A stretch of 64,000 bases of DNA from CAVVPY01 sp963750295 (GCA_963750295.1 CAVVPY010000008.1:186001-250000), one strand, 5' to 3'; shown: positions 8,886 through 19,881, numbered from the stretch's first letter. Notes: generated by a model not told the origin, from the letters alone. Translations and numbers: made by a program.

Positions 8886-11153
8886 TCAGCTGAGCGTCAC
8901 CGCCAGGTCGTCCAGGACGAAGGACGTCTGCAGTGAGCTGTCCTCGGTACCGGTGAAGGCCAGGCTCGCGGTCTGGGCCGAGCCGGAGGCCGCCACCGTG
9001 AACGTCCGCAGCACGTACCCCGTGGCCTTGTTCAGGTTGGAGTAGGTCGCCAGCGTCGACGCACCGAACTTGGCGGTCAACTTGTCGTACTGCGTCGTCG
9101 TGGTGGTTTCCGAAGTGTCGATGTGCAGGTAGAACGTGATGGTCGCCGTGCACCCGGCCGGAACCGTCACCGACTGCGAGAGCGTGTCGGTGTGGGTCGA
9201 GCCGTACCCGTCGAGCCAGGCGTTCCACGTGCCGCCGTGCGTCGGCTCACCGGAGCCGCCGTACTGGCCGATCACCCCGGACGAGGACGACCACACCGTG
9301 TTGCCGGATTCGAAGCCCGGGTTGCCGAGCTTCTGACCGGGTGAGGAGCACCCGCCGCCGGGATTGGACACCGTGTAGGTGAACGTCGCCGAGCCGGTGC
9401 CACCGCCGGATGCGGTGACGGTCGTCGTGAACGTGCCCGCCGCCGATGGCGTGCCCGACACCGTTCCCGACGAGGAACCGATGCTCAGGCCCGTCGGCAG
9501 GCCGCTCGCCGACCACGTGTACGGCGGCGTGCCACCGCTGGCAGTTACCGTGAACGGCGAGATGGCGGTGCCGACCGTCGCGGTCTTGTTACCCGGGTTG
9601 TTCACGACCGGGCCCCCGCCGGTCGTGCAGGTCGGGTCGCCGGCCTGCGCCGGCACGGTCACCGCGTCCCACGCGGCCTTGACGGTGTTGAACTGCGCGC
9701 AGCTACCCGGGAACAGGTTCTTGGCAGCGTTCAGGGTGGCGGTGCGGTACTTCAGATAGGTCATGCCAGAGGTCTTGGCGAGCATGGCGTTGTAGAAGAC
9801 CCGCAGCCCGTCCTTCACGCCGAGGCCGTTCGACACGACCGCGCCATTGCACTTGGACGTCTTCGAGCCGCCCGCGGCCGACTGGCCGCCGGTGACGAGG
9901 AAGAACCAGTGGTCGAACGGGCCTGCCGCGGCGTGCGTCTCGGCGCTGGGGATGGACGAGCTGTAGCAGACCGGGTCGCCGACCGAACCGGGGTCGGACA
10001 TGTTGCGGATCGGGCCGGACCCGACGAGGTTGATCTCCTCGCCGATCAAGAAGTCCGGGACGTCGTAGGGCGAGGGCTCGTTCGTCCAGAACTCGGTGGA
10101 CGTGCCGAAGATGTCGCCGGTCGCCTCCGAGACTCCGTTGCCGGACTGCCCGCCAGGGGTGGTCGAGTCGATGGCGTGGCCGAATTCGTGGCCGACGACG
10201 TCCTCGGACGAGATCCACTCGTTGGACTGGTTGTGCCCGATGGCGACATAGCTGCCGTTCCAGAACGCGTTCAGGTCGTTCAGGCCGACGCGGAGCGGGA
10301 AGCCGCTGCCACTGCCGTTGATGCCGTTGCGGCCCAGCCAGTTGCCGAGCATGTCCCACTCGCGCTGCACGTCGAACAGGGCGTCGGCGCAGCCGGTCTC
10401 GATGACGGTGCCGTTGCCGTTGCCCCACACGTCGTCGGTGCCGGTCAGGACCGCGCCGCTGCTGTAGTTGCGGCACGAGATCCCCGACCGGGTCGAGTCG
10501 GTCATCGAGTACGACGACCCCGATCCGCTGGTCTGGATGGTGAACGGGGTCGGGCCGTTGATCGCCCCGTTGCCGGTGCCGTCCTTGAGGTCGTCGACCT
10601 TCGACAGCACCTTGCCGGTGTTCGCGTCGGTGACGACGGTCAGCCGGTGCGGGCCGGCGTTGGTCACGATCGTCTGGTAGGCCAGCCGCGGCGTGGCGGT
10701 CATCGCCTCGACGACGAGCGTGGTGCCACTGGCCTTGCCGTTGGGCAGCAGGGTCCGCGCGGTCGCAGCGGCCGAGGCCGGTGTGCGCGCGGGCGTGGTC
10801 GCCACCGCGAGCGCACGCGACTGCTGGCCGATGGACGTCGACAGCAGGTGGCCGCTCTTGTCGGTCACGACGACGAAATCACCGCCCCGTACCGGCAGGC
10901 CGCGGTAGGTGCGGGTGAACGGGACGTACTGCAGCCCGCGCCCACCGGCGACGACGGGCTGACGGAGGTAGCTGTCCTGGGCGCTGGGGTGCAGCGCGGC
11001 GGGACGAGCCGCGACGTACGCGTCGGCAGCGGCGCGTGCGAGGGCGGCCGCACTGGGTGTCGGGGCCGCCGTGGCAGCCACCGGTGCGGTGACTGCGACG
11101 AGTCCGGCAGCCGCGAGCGCAGCCGCAGCCGTCAGAGCGAGAGCACGTCTCAC
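8886..11153 (-). CDS. Secreted M4-family (thermolysin-like) zinc metalloprotease with Ig-like and C-terminal beta domains
   Basis: A 755-residue secreted protease. The start GTG 11153 has AGGAG six bases upstream and opens a signal peptide (RRALALTAAAALAAAGLVAV). A propeptide (FTP/PepSY-like region to about residue 200) precedes the catalytic domain. The zinc motif HEFGH lies near residue 320 and is followed by GVSEATGDIFG, which supplies the third zinc ligand Glu. AETHAAAGPFDHWFFLVTGG carries the substrate-site His. After the peptidase come a putative Ig (He_PIG) domain (GTPPYTWSASGLPTGLSIGSSSG) and a C-terminal jelly-roll-like domain with a Thr-rich strand. It is a nutrient-scavenging exoprotease by family knowledge. 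The C-terminal domains probably bind polymer or substrate. Confidence 0.92.
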   Translation of the reverse strand: MRRALALTAAAALAAAGLVAVTAPVAATAAPTPSAAALARAAADAYVAARPAALHPSAQDSYLRQPVVAGGRGLQYVPFTRTYRGLPVRGGDFVVVTDKSGHLLSTSIGQQSRALAVATTPARTPASAAATARTLLPNGKASGTTLVVEAMTATPRLAYQTIVTNAGPHRLTVVTDANTGKVLSKVDDLKDGTGNGAINGPTPFTIQTSGSGSSYSMTDSTRSGISCRNYSSGAVLTGTDDVWGNGNGTVIETGCADALFDVQREWDMLGNWLGRNGINGSGSGFPLRVGLNDLNAFWNGSYVAIGHNQSNEWISSEDVVGHEFGHAIDSTTPGGQSGNGVSEATGDIFGTSTEFWTNEPSPYDVPDFLIGEEINLVGSGPIRNMSDPGSVGDPVCYSSSIPSAETHAAAGPFDHWFFLVTGGQSAAGGSKTSKCNGAVVSNGLGVKDGLRVFYNAMLAKTSGMTYLKYRTATLNAAKNLFPGSCAQFNTVKAAWDAVTVPAQAGDPTCTTGGGPVVNNPGNKTATVGTAISPFTVTASGGTPPYTWSASGLPTGLSIGSSSGTVSGTPSAAGTFTTTVTASGGGTGSATFTYTVSNPGGGCSSPGQKLGNPGFESGNTVWSSSSGVIGQYGGSGEPTHGGTWNAWLDGYGSTHTDTLSQSVTVPAGCTATITFYLHIDTSETTTTTQYDKLTAKFGASTLATYSNLNKATGYVLRTFTVAASGSAQTASLAFTGTEDSSLQTSFVLDDLAVTLS

Positions 11154-11374
11154 TGGGGTCTCCTGGTGTGAGTTGTCCGCGGCGCGAAGGTTGCCGGGAT
11201 TGGGGCCCTGACGCTGGCAGATCACTGAGGGCCCGTCACTAGCGAACAACAGTCCACTTGTGACAGTGCAGGAAGTACCCGGTAGTTACACACGGGCCGA
11301 AATCGAGGCTCGACCAGCGGGCGAGTCGGCGTGTGCTCCCGGGCAATGCCCGCAGGCCGTCCTATCGTCGGCGC

Positions 11375-12403
11375 ATGCGACAGCTGCGCTACCTACGACA
11401 GGCGGGCGACGGCGAGCACCTCGTCCTCGAGACCACCGACGGGCTCGAGCAGTTCCAGCTCGCACTCGATGCCACGCTGCGCGACGCGGTACGCCCCGAG
11501 GCCCGCGCGGGGCAGCCCAGGGCGAGCGTTGCCCTCGGGAACCACGAACCCAAGATCGGGCCCCGCGACATCCAGATGCGGGTCCGGGCCGGCGAGTCTC
11601 CCCAGCAGATCGCCGACAGCTTCGGCGCACAGGTCGACTGGGTGATGCGCTTCGCCGGGCCCGTGCTCGACGAGCGCGCCCGGGTGGCCGACGAGGCCCG
11701 GCGCGCACGAGCGCGCCGCAGCACGACCGATGGGCAGCCGGTCATCTTCGGCGAGGCGGTGGACGAGCGCTATGCCGCGCACGGCATCGAGCCGGACTCC
11801 GTGCGCTGGGACGCCCGCCGCCGTGACGACGGCCAGTGGATCATCAGCGCGCACTGGCACGGTGGTGACGCCGACCGCGTCGCCGAGTGGACCTTTCAGC
11901 TCTCGCCGCGCGCACCGTGGCGCCACTGGACGACACGGCTGCCGACCTGCTCAGCGACCGGCCGATCCGCCCGCTCACCCCGGTGGCATCGACACCGGCG
12001 CTGTCGGTGTCGTCGGCGCCGCCGCTCGCTCCCGGCGTCGTCGCCTTCCCTGCCATGGCCGACGCGCAGACCGGCCCCCTGCCCGAGCTCGAGGAGGTCT
12101 TCGACCAGGCGCGTCTTCGACGACGCGACCTGCGGCGACGCCGACCGCGGCCCGAGTTCGACGCGCAGCCAGCCCTTCCGCTGCACATCAGGGACGCCGC
12201 GTGCCGGCACGCCGCACAAGGCCAAGCGCGCGGTCACCGACCTCGGGATCGCGCGGCGTGGTGCCGAGTCCGAGGAGGAGAAGGCCGCGCGGGCCCGCGT
12301 CCCGTCCTGGGACGACATCCTGCTGGGAGTGCGCCGCAAGCAGCGACTGACGCCGGCCGGGGCGCGGCGAAACTCAGTCGCCGTCGTCACCGCCCGCACG
12401 TAG
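11375..12403 (+). pseudogene. sepH: SepH cell-division regulator (DUF3071), reading frame broken by small insertions
   Basis: The N-terminal half is intact and diagnostic: MRQLRYLRQAGDGEHLVLET, then the helix-turn-helix region (EPKIGPRDIQMRVRAGESPQQIADSFG) of SepH, the actinobacterial FtsZ regulator. Near 11900 the frame changes: ..AEWTFQL continues in another frame as ..AARTVAPLDDTAADLLSDRPIRP. A second change near 12110-12200 restores the original frame, which runs through PSWDDILLG to the stop at 12403. Conserved motifs survive on both sides of each break, so the gene is probably intact in the cell and mis-sequenced here. The start ATG 11375 is fixed by the family's usual N-terminus. Confidence 0.8.
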
Positions 12404-12414
12404 TCTGAACGGTC

Positions 12415-14235
12415 GTGACCACTCCCATCCGTCCTGGCGCCGATACCGGCGGGACGAGCGCATTCCGGTCACTGCTGCGGCTCCGGCCGTGGTTTCACAC
12501 CTACCGGGCCGCGACCATCACGATGATCGCGTCGGCGACCGGCGCGATGCTCGCCCAGGCCGTCGTGCCGCTGGTGATCGGCGCCGTCGTGGACGGACCC
12601 GATCCGCCACCACGAGCGCTCAGGCATCTGGGCCGCTGGCCGGGTCGCGCTGGCTGCTCGGGGTGGCCGAGGCCGCGCTGTTCTGCGCGCGCCGGATCGC
12701 GATGTCGCGGCGCCTCGCTCGGCATCGAGACCGACCTGCGCCGCGACCTGTACGCGCACATCCAGCGACTGCCGGTCGTCCTTCCACGACCGCTGGCCGT
12801 CGGGTCAGCTGCTGTCGCGCATGACCAGTGACCTGTCGACGCTGCGCCGGTTCACCGGGTTCGGCCTGGTCTTCCTGATCGCGAACACCGGGACGACGCT
12901 GGTCGTCGCTCGTGCTGCTGATCCACATCCACCTCTGGCTCGGCCTGTTCGTCACTCGTCGCGATGACGCCGCTGCTGGTCGCCGACCCGCCGCTTCGAG
13001 CTGCGCTACAGCCGCGCAGGCCCGCCACGCGCAGGACCTCACCGGCGACCTCGCCACCTCGGTCGAGGAGTCCGTCCTCGGCATCCGGGTGATCAAGTCC
13101 TACGGTCGCCGCCCGCACATGCTCACCGGCTTCACGCGCGACGCGCAGCGGCTGCGGGGCGCCGAGCTGGAGAAGATCCGCACCCTGGGCTGGTTCTGGG
13201 CCGCGCTCGAGGGCATGCCCGCAGCTCGTGCTTGCCGGGCGTGACATGGGGCGGCGTGGTCGCGGTGGCGCACGGCTCGATGACGCTCGGCGAGCTGGTC
13301 GCGTTCCTGACCCTCTACCTGCGGCTGATCTGGCCGATCGATCTCGCTCGGCTGGCTGCTCGCCGTCGCGCGAGGAGGCCGCCAGCGCGACGCGGCGCAT
13401 CTTCGAGGTGCTCGACGAGCGCGCCGACGATCCTCGAACCGGCCCGCCCGGCGGCCGCCGAGGACGGCACCTCGCTCGTGTTCGAGAACGTCCGCTTCCG
13501 CTACGGCGACGCCGAGGTGGACGTCCTGGCCGGAGTCGACCTCGCGATCGAGCCCGGCGAGACGATGGCGCTGGTCGGCGGCGGTGGGCAGCGGCAAGAC
13601 CACCCTCACCGCACTCGTCCCGCGGCTGTACGACGTCACCGGCGGGCGGGTCCTGATCGGCGGCGTCGACGTACGCGACCTGCGGCTGGACCAGCTCCGC
13701 CATGCGGTCACGACCGCGTTCGAGGACGCCACGCTGTTCTCGGCCAGCGTCCGCGAGAACCTCACCCTCGGCCGGTCCGGCATCACCGACGCGGACGTCG
13801 CCGAGGCGATCGAGGTCGCCCAGGCCGAGTTCGCCTACGACCTGCCCTTCGGGCTCGACACCCGCATCGGCGAGCAGGGCCTGTCGCTGTCGGGTGGGCA
13901 GCGGCAGCGGCTCGCGCTCGCCCGCGCCGTGCTGGGTCGTCCCCGCGTGCTGGTGCTCGACGACCCGCTGTCCGCGCTCGACGTCCACACCGAGGCGCAG
14001 GTGGAGGCGGCGCTGCGCCGGGTGCTCGCCGCGACGACCGCGCTCGTCGTGGCCCACCGGCCGTCGACCGTGCTGCTCGCCGACCGCGTCGCGCTGCTCG
14101 AAGGCGGGCGGATCGCGGCCGTCGGCACCCACCACGAGCTGCTGGACACGGTCCCGCCAGTACCGCAACCTGCTCGCGCAGAGCTCCGATCTGCGCGAGC
14201 TGGCCGGCTCGTCGGCGGGCGGTGAGTCGCCATGA
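12415..14235 (+). pseudogene. ABC exporter half-transporter (TMD-NBD), first of a pair, multiple frameshifts
   Basis: Assembling pieces from three frames gives one continuous exporter subunit. The N-terminal TMD (RSLLRLRPWFHTYRAATITM.., SFHDRWPSGQLLSRMTSDLSTLRRF, LGELVAFLTLYLRLIWPID) is followed by a nucleotide-binding domain with signature LSGGQRQR, Walker B VLVLDDPLSALD and the H-loop VVAHRPS. I count roughly ten or more frame changes. Each moves the frame by +1, as a single inserted base would: for example an extra G near 13580 splits the Walker A region, and an extra C near 14157 alters the C-terminus. The stop at 14233-14235 overlaps the ATG of the next subunit (ATGA). It is probably a functional heterodimer partner of the next gene. 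Confidence 0.8.
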
Positions 14236-16096
14236 CCGTCGTGCCCGAGGACCAGTCCGCCGACTGGCTCGGCCGGGTGAGCGACGACGCCGCCGCCCTG
14301 CAGAAGCAGCAGGACGACCCGCTCGCGACCGGCCGGCCGCAGCTGCGCCAGGAAGCCCGCTCGCTGCTGGCCGATCTCGTGCGTCCGCACCGCCGGGCGC
14401 ATCGCCGCGGTCCTGGCTGATCGCACTGGCCCAGGTCGCGGCGACGATGGCCGGCCCGTGGCTGATCGGCGTCGCGATCGACACCTCCCTGCCGCGTGCC
14501 CTCGACGGCGACTACGCCTCGCTCGAAGCGGTCAGCGCAGTCCTCGTCGGCGGCGGCGCTGGTGTCCGGACTGCTGCGCTCGGTGTTCGTCATCCGCAGC
14601 GGCCGGATCGGGCAGGCGATCCTGTTCGACCTTCGCCGCCGCGCGTTCGACCATGTCGCAGTCGCTGTCGGTCTCGTTCCACGAGCGGTTCACCTCCGGC
14701 CGGGTGATCTCGCGGCTGACCTCCGACGTCGACACCCTCACCGAGCTGCTCGACGAGGGCCTGGACGGCCTGCTGACCGCGGTGTTCAACATCGCCGCGA
14801 TCTCGGTGCTGTTGTTCTTCCTCGATGTCCCGCTCGCGGCGCTCACGCTCGTGTCGCTGGTCCCGCTGTGGCTCATGTTCCGCTGGTTCTCGACACGCGC
14901 GTCTGCCGCGTTCCGCCGGACCCGGGAGACGGCCGCAGCGATGATCGTCAACATCGTCGAGACGTTCAACGGCATCCGCGCCGTGCAGGCGTTCCGTCGC
15001 GAGAAGCGCAACGACGCGATCTTCGGCGGCCTGAACCGGCGCCTACACCGACGCCAACCGGGAGACGTTCCGGCTGCATGCGTTGTTCATCCCGGGCACC
15101 GCGCTGATCGGCAACGTGTCGACCGTGCTGGTGCTGCTGATCGGGGGCTACCGGGTGGCCGGCGGCGGGATGGAACTCGGCGTGCTCACCGCGTTCCTGC
15201 TGTACCTGCGCCAGTTCTACGACCCGATGGAGGACGTCGCGGTCTTCTGGAACTCGCTTCAGTCGGCCACCGCCGCGCTGGAGAAGATCTCGCTCGTGCT
15301 CGCCGAGCGCCCGAGCGTCCCGGAGCCGGCCGCACCGGTGCCGCTGCCGTCGCCCGTGACCGGCGCGCTGGATCTCGACGCCGTCGAGTTCTCCTACGTC
15401 CCGGACCGCCCGGTCCTGCACCAGCTGGACCTGCACGTACCGGCCGGGCAGACCGTGGCCCTGGTCGGGGCGACCGGCGCCGGCAAGACGACGATCGCGA
15501 AGCTGATCTCGCGTTTCTACGACCCGAGCGGCGGGGCGATCCGCCTCGACGGGGTCGATCTGCGCGTCGTGGCCGAAGTGGACCTCCGCAGTGCCGTCGT
15601 GATGGTCACCCAGGACGGGTTCCTGTTCTCGGGCTCGATCGCCGACAACATCGGCTTCGGTCGACTGGACGCGACGAGGGCCGACATCGTCGCCGCCGCC
15701 ACCGCGGTCGGTGCGCACGAGTTCATCCGCGCGCTGCCGGACGGGTACGACACCGACGTCCGCAAGCGCGGCGGCCGGCTCTCGGCCGGGCAGCGGCAAC
15801 TGGTCGCGTTCGCACGGGCATTCCTCGCCGATCCGGCGGTGCTGATCCTGGACGAGGCCACGTCCTCGCTGGACGTTCCGTCCGAGCGTGCCGTGCAGCG
15901 CGCCCTGTCGACGGTGCTCGCCGAGCGCACCGCGCTGATCATCGCGCACCGCCTGTCGACGGTCGAGATCGCCGACCGGGTGCTGGTGGTGGCGGACGGG
16001 CGGCTGATCGAGGACGGCTCGCCGGACGACCTGATCGCCGAAGGCACCGGCCGCTTCGCCGCGCTGCACGAGTCGTGGCGCGACTCGCTGGTCTGA
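14232..16096 (+). pseudogene. ABC exporter half-transporter (TMD-NBD), second of a pair, frameshifted in its 5' half
   Basis: It starts at ATG 14232, overlapping the previous gene by four bases. The N-terminal cytoplasmic region (MTVVPEDQSADWLGRVSDD..) and first membrane helices are scattered over three frames between 14400 and 15070. From about 15083 to the stop the frame is clean. That part holds the last membrane segments, Walker A (GATGAGKTT), signature (LSAGQRQL), Walker B (VLILDEATSSLD) and H-loop (IIAHRLST). With its neighbour it forms a heterodimeric multidrug or lipid exporter of the LmrCD-like layout. The substrate is unknown. Confidence 0.82.
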
Positions 16097-16103
16097 GCGG
16101 TCC

Positions 16104-16919
16104 TCAGCACAGGTGGGCGAAGGCCACCGCGGCCGCCGTGGCCACGTTGAGCGAATCCACGCCCGGGGCCATCGGGATCCGGACCCGTTGCTCCGCGGCG
16201 GCCAACGCCCCCGCCGACAGCCCCGGGCCTTCGGCGCCGAGCAGCACCGCCCACCGCTCGGGCACCTCGATCCAGCGCAGGACGGTGGCGCTCGGATCGG
16301 GCGTCAACGCGAGCAGCGAGAATCCGCGAAAGCGCAGCGCCGACAGCGAGGCCGGCCAGTCGCCCGGGAGTACGGCGAACGGCACCCGCAGCACATGCCC
16401 CATCGACACGCGCACGCTGCGCCGGTAGAGCGGGTCGGCACACTGCGGGTCGAGCAGCACCGCGTCCACCCCGAACGCGGCAGCGTTCCGGAACAGTGCA
16501 CCGAGGTTTTCGAAGTCGTTCAGCGATTCGAGGACGGCCAACCGGCGGGCGCCGGCCAGCAGGGAGGCAAGATCGCGCGCCGGGGGGCGCGACGCGGCCG
16601 CGAGCACGCCCCGCGTCACCCGGAAGCCGACGACCGCGGAGAGCAGCCACTTGTCCGCGACGTACACCGGCGCACGGTGGCCGGCGAGCGGCCCGCGCAG
16701 CGATTCGATCCGGTCGCGTACACCGAACACCGCGCGGATCGGGTACGGCGAGCCGGCCAGCCGCTGCACGACGTTGACGCCCTCGGCGATCACCACCCCG
16801 CGCCGGTCCGGGCGCACGTCGGCATCGGTCAGGTTGCGGAAGTCGGCCACCCGCGGATCGTCCGGATCGGTGATCTCGACGACGTCCACCGCGCCATTCT
16901 CGCGAGTGGCGGCGGCCAC
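16104..16919 (-). CDS. SpoU/TrmH-family RNA 2'-O-methyltransferase
   Basis: A 271-residue SPOUT methyltransferase using S-adenosylmethionine to methylate ribose 2'-OH in rRNA or tRNA. The N-terminal substrate-binding domain (VIAEGVNVVQRL) is followed by the knot domain with the three conserved motifs: NDFENLGALFRNAAAFGVDAVLLDPQCADPLYRRSVRVSMGH, LLGAEGPGLS, and IPMAPGVDSLNVATAAAVAFAHL. The start could also be a GTG about 11 codons in (VDVVEITDP). It is convergent with the ABC gene, seven bases away. The reading frame is intact although it sits inside the frameshift-rich segment. Confidence 0.9.
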   Translation of the reverse strand: MAAATRENGAVDVVEITDPDDPRVADFRNLTDADVRPDRRGVVIAEGVNVVQRLAGSPYPIRAVFGVRDRIESLRGPLAGHRAPVYVADKWLLSAVVGFRVTRGVLAAASRPPARDLASLLAGARRLAVLESLNDFENLGALFRNAAAFGVDAVLLDPQCADPLYRRSVRVSMGHVLRVPFAVLPGDWPASLSALRFRGFSLLALTPDPSATVLRWIEVPERWAVLLGAEGPGLSAGALAAAEQRVRIPMAPGVDSLNVATAAAVAFAHLC

Positions 16920-16943
16920 GTCGATCCGGCGAGCGGGCGGCCG

Positions 16944-18248
16944 TCAGCGGTGCGCCGCGGCCGTCAGCCGCTCGGCGACGTCCGCACGCGACATGCCCCG
17001 GTGCCGCGCGGCCGCGGCTGCCACCCCGACGGTGGCGAGCAAGCAGATCAGCCCGCCGCCGATGAGCCCCCACCGCGGCCCGGCGGCGCCGGCCAGCCAG
17101 CCGACGATGGGTGCACCGAGCGGCGTCCCGCCCATGAAGCAGACGAGATAGAGCGCCATCACCCGACCGCGCATCGTCGGCGCGACTCCCAGTTGCACCG
17201 AGGCGTTGGCCGCGGTGGTCATGGTGAGCATCGCCAGGCCGGTCGGGACGAGCACGATCGCGGTGGCGAGGAAGTCCGGCATCAGCCCGGCGGTGATCTC
17301 GAGCACGCTGAACGTGCTGGCCGCAGTCGACCAGGAACAGCTGCGAGGGACGTTTGGTGCGGCGGGTCGCGACGATGGCGCCGACGAAGGCCCCCACCGC
17401 GAGCATCGTCGACAGCAGCCCGTAGCCGGATGCGGATTGGTGGAACACCTGCTTGGCAAGCAGCGCGGTGGTGATCTGGAAGTTCAGCCCGAACGTCCCG
17501 ACGATGAAGATCAGCACCATCGTCATCAGCAGATCCGGCCGGTTGCGGACGTAGCGCAGCCCCTCGCGCAACTGACCGCTGGCGCGGGCGACGCGCGGGG
17601 ACAGGTGCAGTTCGCCGGTGCGCATCAGCCGCCAGCGCGACGAGCACGCCGATGCTGGACCCCGCATTCGCGATGAACGCCCAGCCGGTCCCGACCGCGG
17701 CGATCATGACCCCGGCCACCGCCGGGCCGAGGATGCGCCCGGTGTTGAAGATCGCCGAGTTGATACCGACCGCGTTGGTCAGGTCGTCCTTGCCGACCAT
17801 CTCGATGACGAACGATTGCCGCACCGGCGTATCGATCGCGGCGACGACGCCGAGCAGGCCCGCGAGCACCAGCACGTGCCAGTACTGGACCGCACCGAGG
17901 ACGTCGAGCAGGCCGAGCGCAAGGGCGACCCCGGCCAACGCCGTCTGCGTGGCGCGCAGCAGGTCGGCGCTTGTCGCCGCGGTCGGCGAGCACGCCGCCC
18001 CACACGCCCAACAGCAGCGCCGGACCGAACTGCAACGCGGTCACGATGCCGAGCGCGGTACCGGAGTTGGTCAGTTCGAGGACGAGCCAGTCCTGCGCGA
18101 CCCGCTGCATCCACGTGCCGGTGACCGAGACGAGTTGGCCGGCCGCGTACAGGCGGTAGTTGCGCACGCGCAGCGACCGGAACATGCCGGGGCGGCGATC
18201 AGGCGACGGGATCGGTGCAGCGACAGGACGGTGGGCAACCGCTGTCAC
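16944..18248 (-). pseudogene. MFS exporter (EntS/MFS_3-like), frameshifted
   Basis: The family signature is clear at the N-terminus (MFRSLRVRNYRLYAAGQLVSVTGTWMQRVAQDWLVLELT). The rest is recoverable from three frames: TGRILGPAVAGVMIAAVGTGWAFIANAG, LREGLRYVRNRPDLLMTMVLIFIVGTFG, and TMRGRVMALYLVCFMGGTPLGAPIVGWLAG. Breaks fall near 17965, 17635 and 17325. The start GTG 18248 overlaps the marR stop by four bases (GTGA), indicating one operon in which the MarR protein controls this efflux pump. Twelve membrane helices are expected. The substrate is unknown. Confidence 0.8.
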
Positions 18249-18709
18249 TGCTCGGCCAGCTTGTCGAGCACGGGGACGACCTTGCGGAGCAGCGCGCGTT
18301 CGTCCGGGCCGAGCCGCGCCAGTTGCTGCGTGAGCCAGGCATTGCGGGATCGGCGCTCGGACTCGAGCAGTTGGGCGCCCTCGTCGGTGATCGCGATGAT
18401 CGCTTGGCGCTGGTCGGTCGGGTGGGCATCGCGGCGCACCAGGCCGCGCTCTTCCAGATGGGCCAGGACCTTGGTCATCGACGGCGGCTGGACGCGCTCG
18501 CACGCAGCGAGTTCGCCGGCGCTCATCGGCCCGTGGTTGTAGAGCGTGGCCATCGCCGAGACCTGGGTCAGCGTCACGGACATGTCGGCCCGCTGGTTTC
18601 GGATCAGCCGGGTCAGCCGCAGCAGCGACGGGCGGATCACCGCAGCCAGTTCGGCGGTGCTGTTGCGGGTCGCGGTGGTCATGGCAGCGCTCGCGCGCGT
18701 GGTCGGCAC
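18245..18709 (-). CDS. MarR-family transcriptional regulator
   Basis: A 154-residue winged-helix regulator. The core reads LTQVSAMATLYNHGPMSAGELAACERVQPPSMTKVLAHLEERGLVRRDAHPTDQRQAIIAITDEG, which is the MarR helix-turn-helix and wing with the D-x-R motif. The start may be ATG 18709 or ATG 18682, nine codons further in. It overlaps the downstream MFS exporter by four bases, the usual local regulator-pump arrangement. A candidate operator lies just upstream at 18744-18756. Confidence 0.9.
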   Translation of the reverse strand: MPTTRASAAMTTATRNSTAELAAVIRPSLLRLTRLIRNQRADMSVTLTQVSAMATLYNHGPMSAGELAACERVQPPSMTKVLAHLEERGLVRRDAHPTDQRQAIIAITDEGAQLLESERRSRNAWLTQQLARLGPDERALLRKVVPVLDKLAEQ

Positions 18710-18743
18710 CGCGCCGGCTCGCTCACCCGTCCACTCATGGTAT

Positions 18744-18756
18744 TTAGTCTAGCTAA
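18744..18756. promoter_or_regulatory. Candidate MarR operator
   Basis: The sequence TTAGTCTAGCTAA is an inverted repeat (TTAG-5-CTAA) in an unusually AT-rich spot between marR and the divergent DUF2530 gene. MarR-family sites often have TTAG/CTAA-type half sites. Assignment to this regulator is inferred from position. Confidence 0.5.
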
Positions 18757-18794
18757 CGAACGATGTGGAATCCAGCGCGGCTATCGTGGGCGGC

Positions 18795-19025
18795 GTGCCT
18801 CGTGAGCTCGTCCAACCGCCCGCCGTGCAGATCAACACCACCCGCGTCGTCGCCGTGGGCACCGCGGCGTTCTTCCTCGCGTTCGTCGTGCTGCTGCCGT
18901 GCTACGGCTGGCTCGGCGACCACGGCCACCGGATCTGGCTGTGGACCTGCCTGGCCGGGGCGGTGCTCGGCCTGATGGGGTGGTCGCTGATGGTGCGCCA
19001 CCGCCGCCTCGGCCGCACGATCTAG
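18795..19025 (+). CDS. DUF2530 membrane protein
   Basis: A 76-residue protein from GTG 18795 (VPRELVQPPAVQINTTRVVAVGTAAFF). It has two membrane helices (about residues 19-40 and 49-65) separated by a short GDHGHRIWLW loop and ends in a basic MVRHRRLGRT tail. This matches the actinobacterial DUF2530 family of unknown function. An in-frame GTG at 18786 or ATG at 18765 could also be used; the internal GTG gives the usual family N-terminus. It is divergent from marR. Confidence 0.78.
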   Translation: MPRELVQPPAVQINTTRVVAVGTAAFFLAFVVLLPCYGWLGDHGHRIWLWTCLAGAVLGLMGWSLMVRHRRLGRTI

Positions 19026-19065
19026 CACCGCACGAGCCAGCGTCCGGCGCGGTCTCGCGGCCGGC

Positions 19066-19881
19066 TCAGTGGGCGACGTACTGCTCGCCGGTCGAGATCA
19101 CTTCGCCGGTCGGCTCGGCCAGTGAGGGGATGTCGACGACGACCTCCGAGTGCGCGCCACACCCGTACTCGACGCTGCACCACCTTGCCGTCGGTGTCGG
19201 TGATGTCGTTCCCGCACACGCCGAAGCCTGCCTGGAGCGATCCGGCGAGCGGCAGGTAGAAGCCGCAGGTGCCGCAGGGACTGGGCGCCTGGCGGGCCAT
19301 CGGGGCGTCCGGGCCGGTGTCGCCGAGGTACCACCGCTCGGCGGTGTCCAGCCTCGCGTCGCGCGAGAGCACGCGGACCCGGCCCAGGCCGAGTTCGAAG
19401 GCGACCGCTTCGACCGCCGGATCGTCGGACAGCACGTAGGCCGGGACGAGGCGCGGATCGGCCGGGTCGCTCGGCAGCAGGTCGCCCGGGCTGAGATCGC
19501 CGGGCTGCAGGCGCTGGTCCCACGGCACCCACTCGGGGGCGAGCAGGGCGTCGGCGCCGGGAAGCAGGACGACCTCGTCGACGGTCGCCACTTCGCGCGG
19601 GGCGCGCGGGCGAGTGTCACCGCCCAGAACCAACCGGTGTAGCCCGGCACGGTCGCCTCGAACGCGTGCGTGGCGATGCGCTCACCCTCTGCGTGCACGG
19701 CGAGGTGCCGGCCCACGTCGGCGCCGCCCGCGGCCTCGGCGGCCGCGCGGGCGAGGTCGGTGGCCGCAGCGAGCACCTTGTCGACCGGCCCGGTCACGGT
19801 CACGTCGGTCCTCGTCTCGCCCGTCGCGTTGCCGGTCGCATCGGCCGTCACCTTGCCGGTCACTGTGCTCACGGTGCTCAT
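19066..19881 (-). pseudogene. DUF3027 protein, frameshifted
   Basis: Three frame segments join into one DUF3027 protein. The N-terminus is MSTVSTVTGKVTADATGN..VDKVLAAATDLARAAAEAAGGADVGRHL, continuing to ATVPGYTGWFWAVTLARAPR. After a break near 19600 comes VATVDEVVLLPGADALLAPEWVPWDQRLQPGDLSPGDLL, and after a second break near 19160-19180 EYGCGAHSEVVVDIPSLAEPTGEV. The Cys motif CGTCGFYLPLAG..GVCGND with the later YGCGAHSE suggests a zinc site typical of the family. Function is unknown. It is conserved beside DUF2530, MFS and mqn genes in actinobacteria, from family knowledge. Confidence 0.8.
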
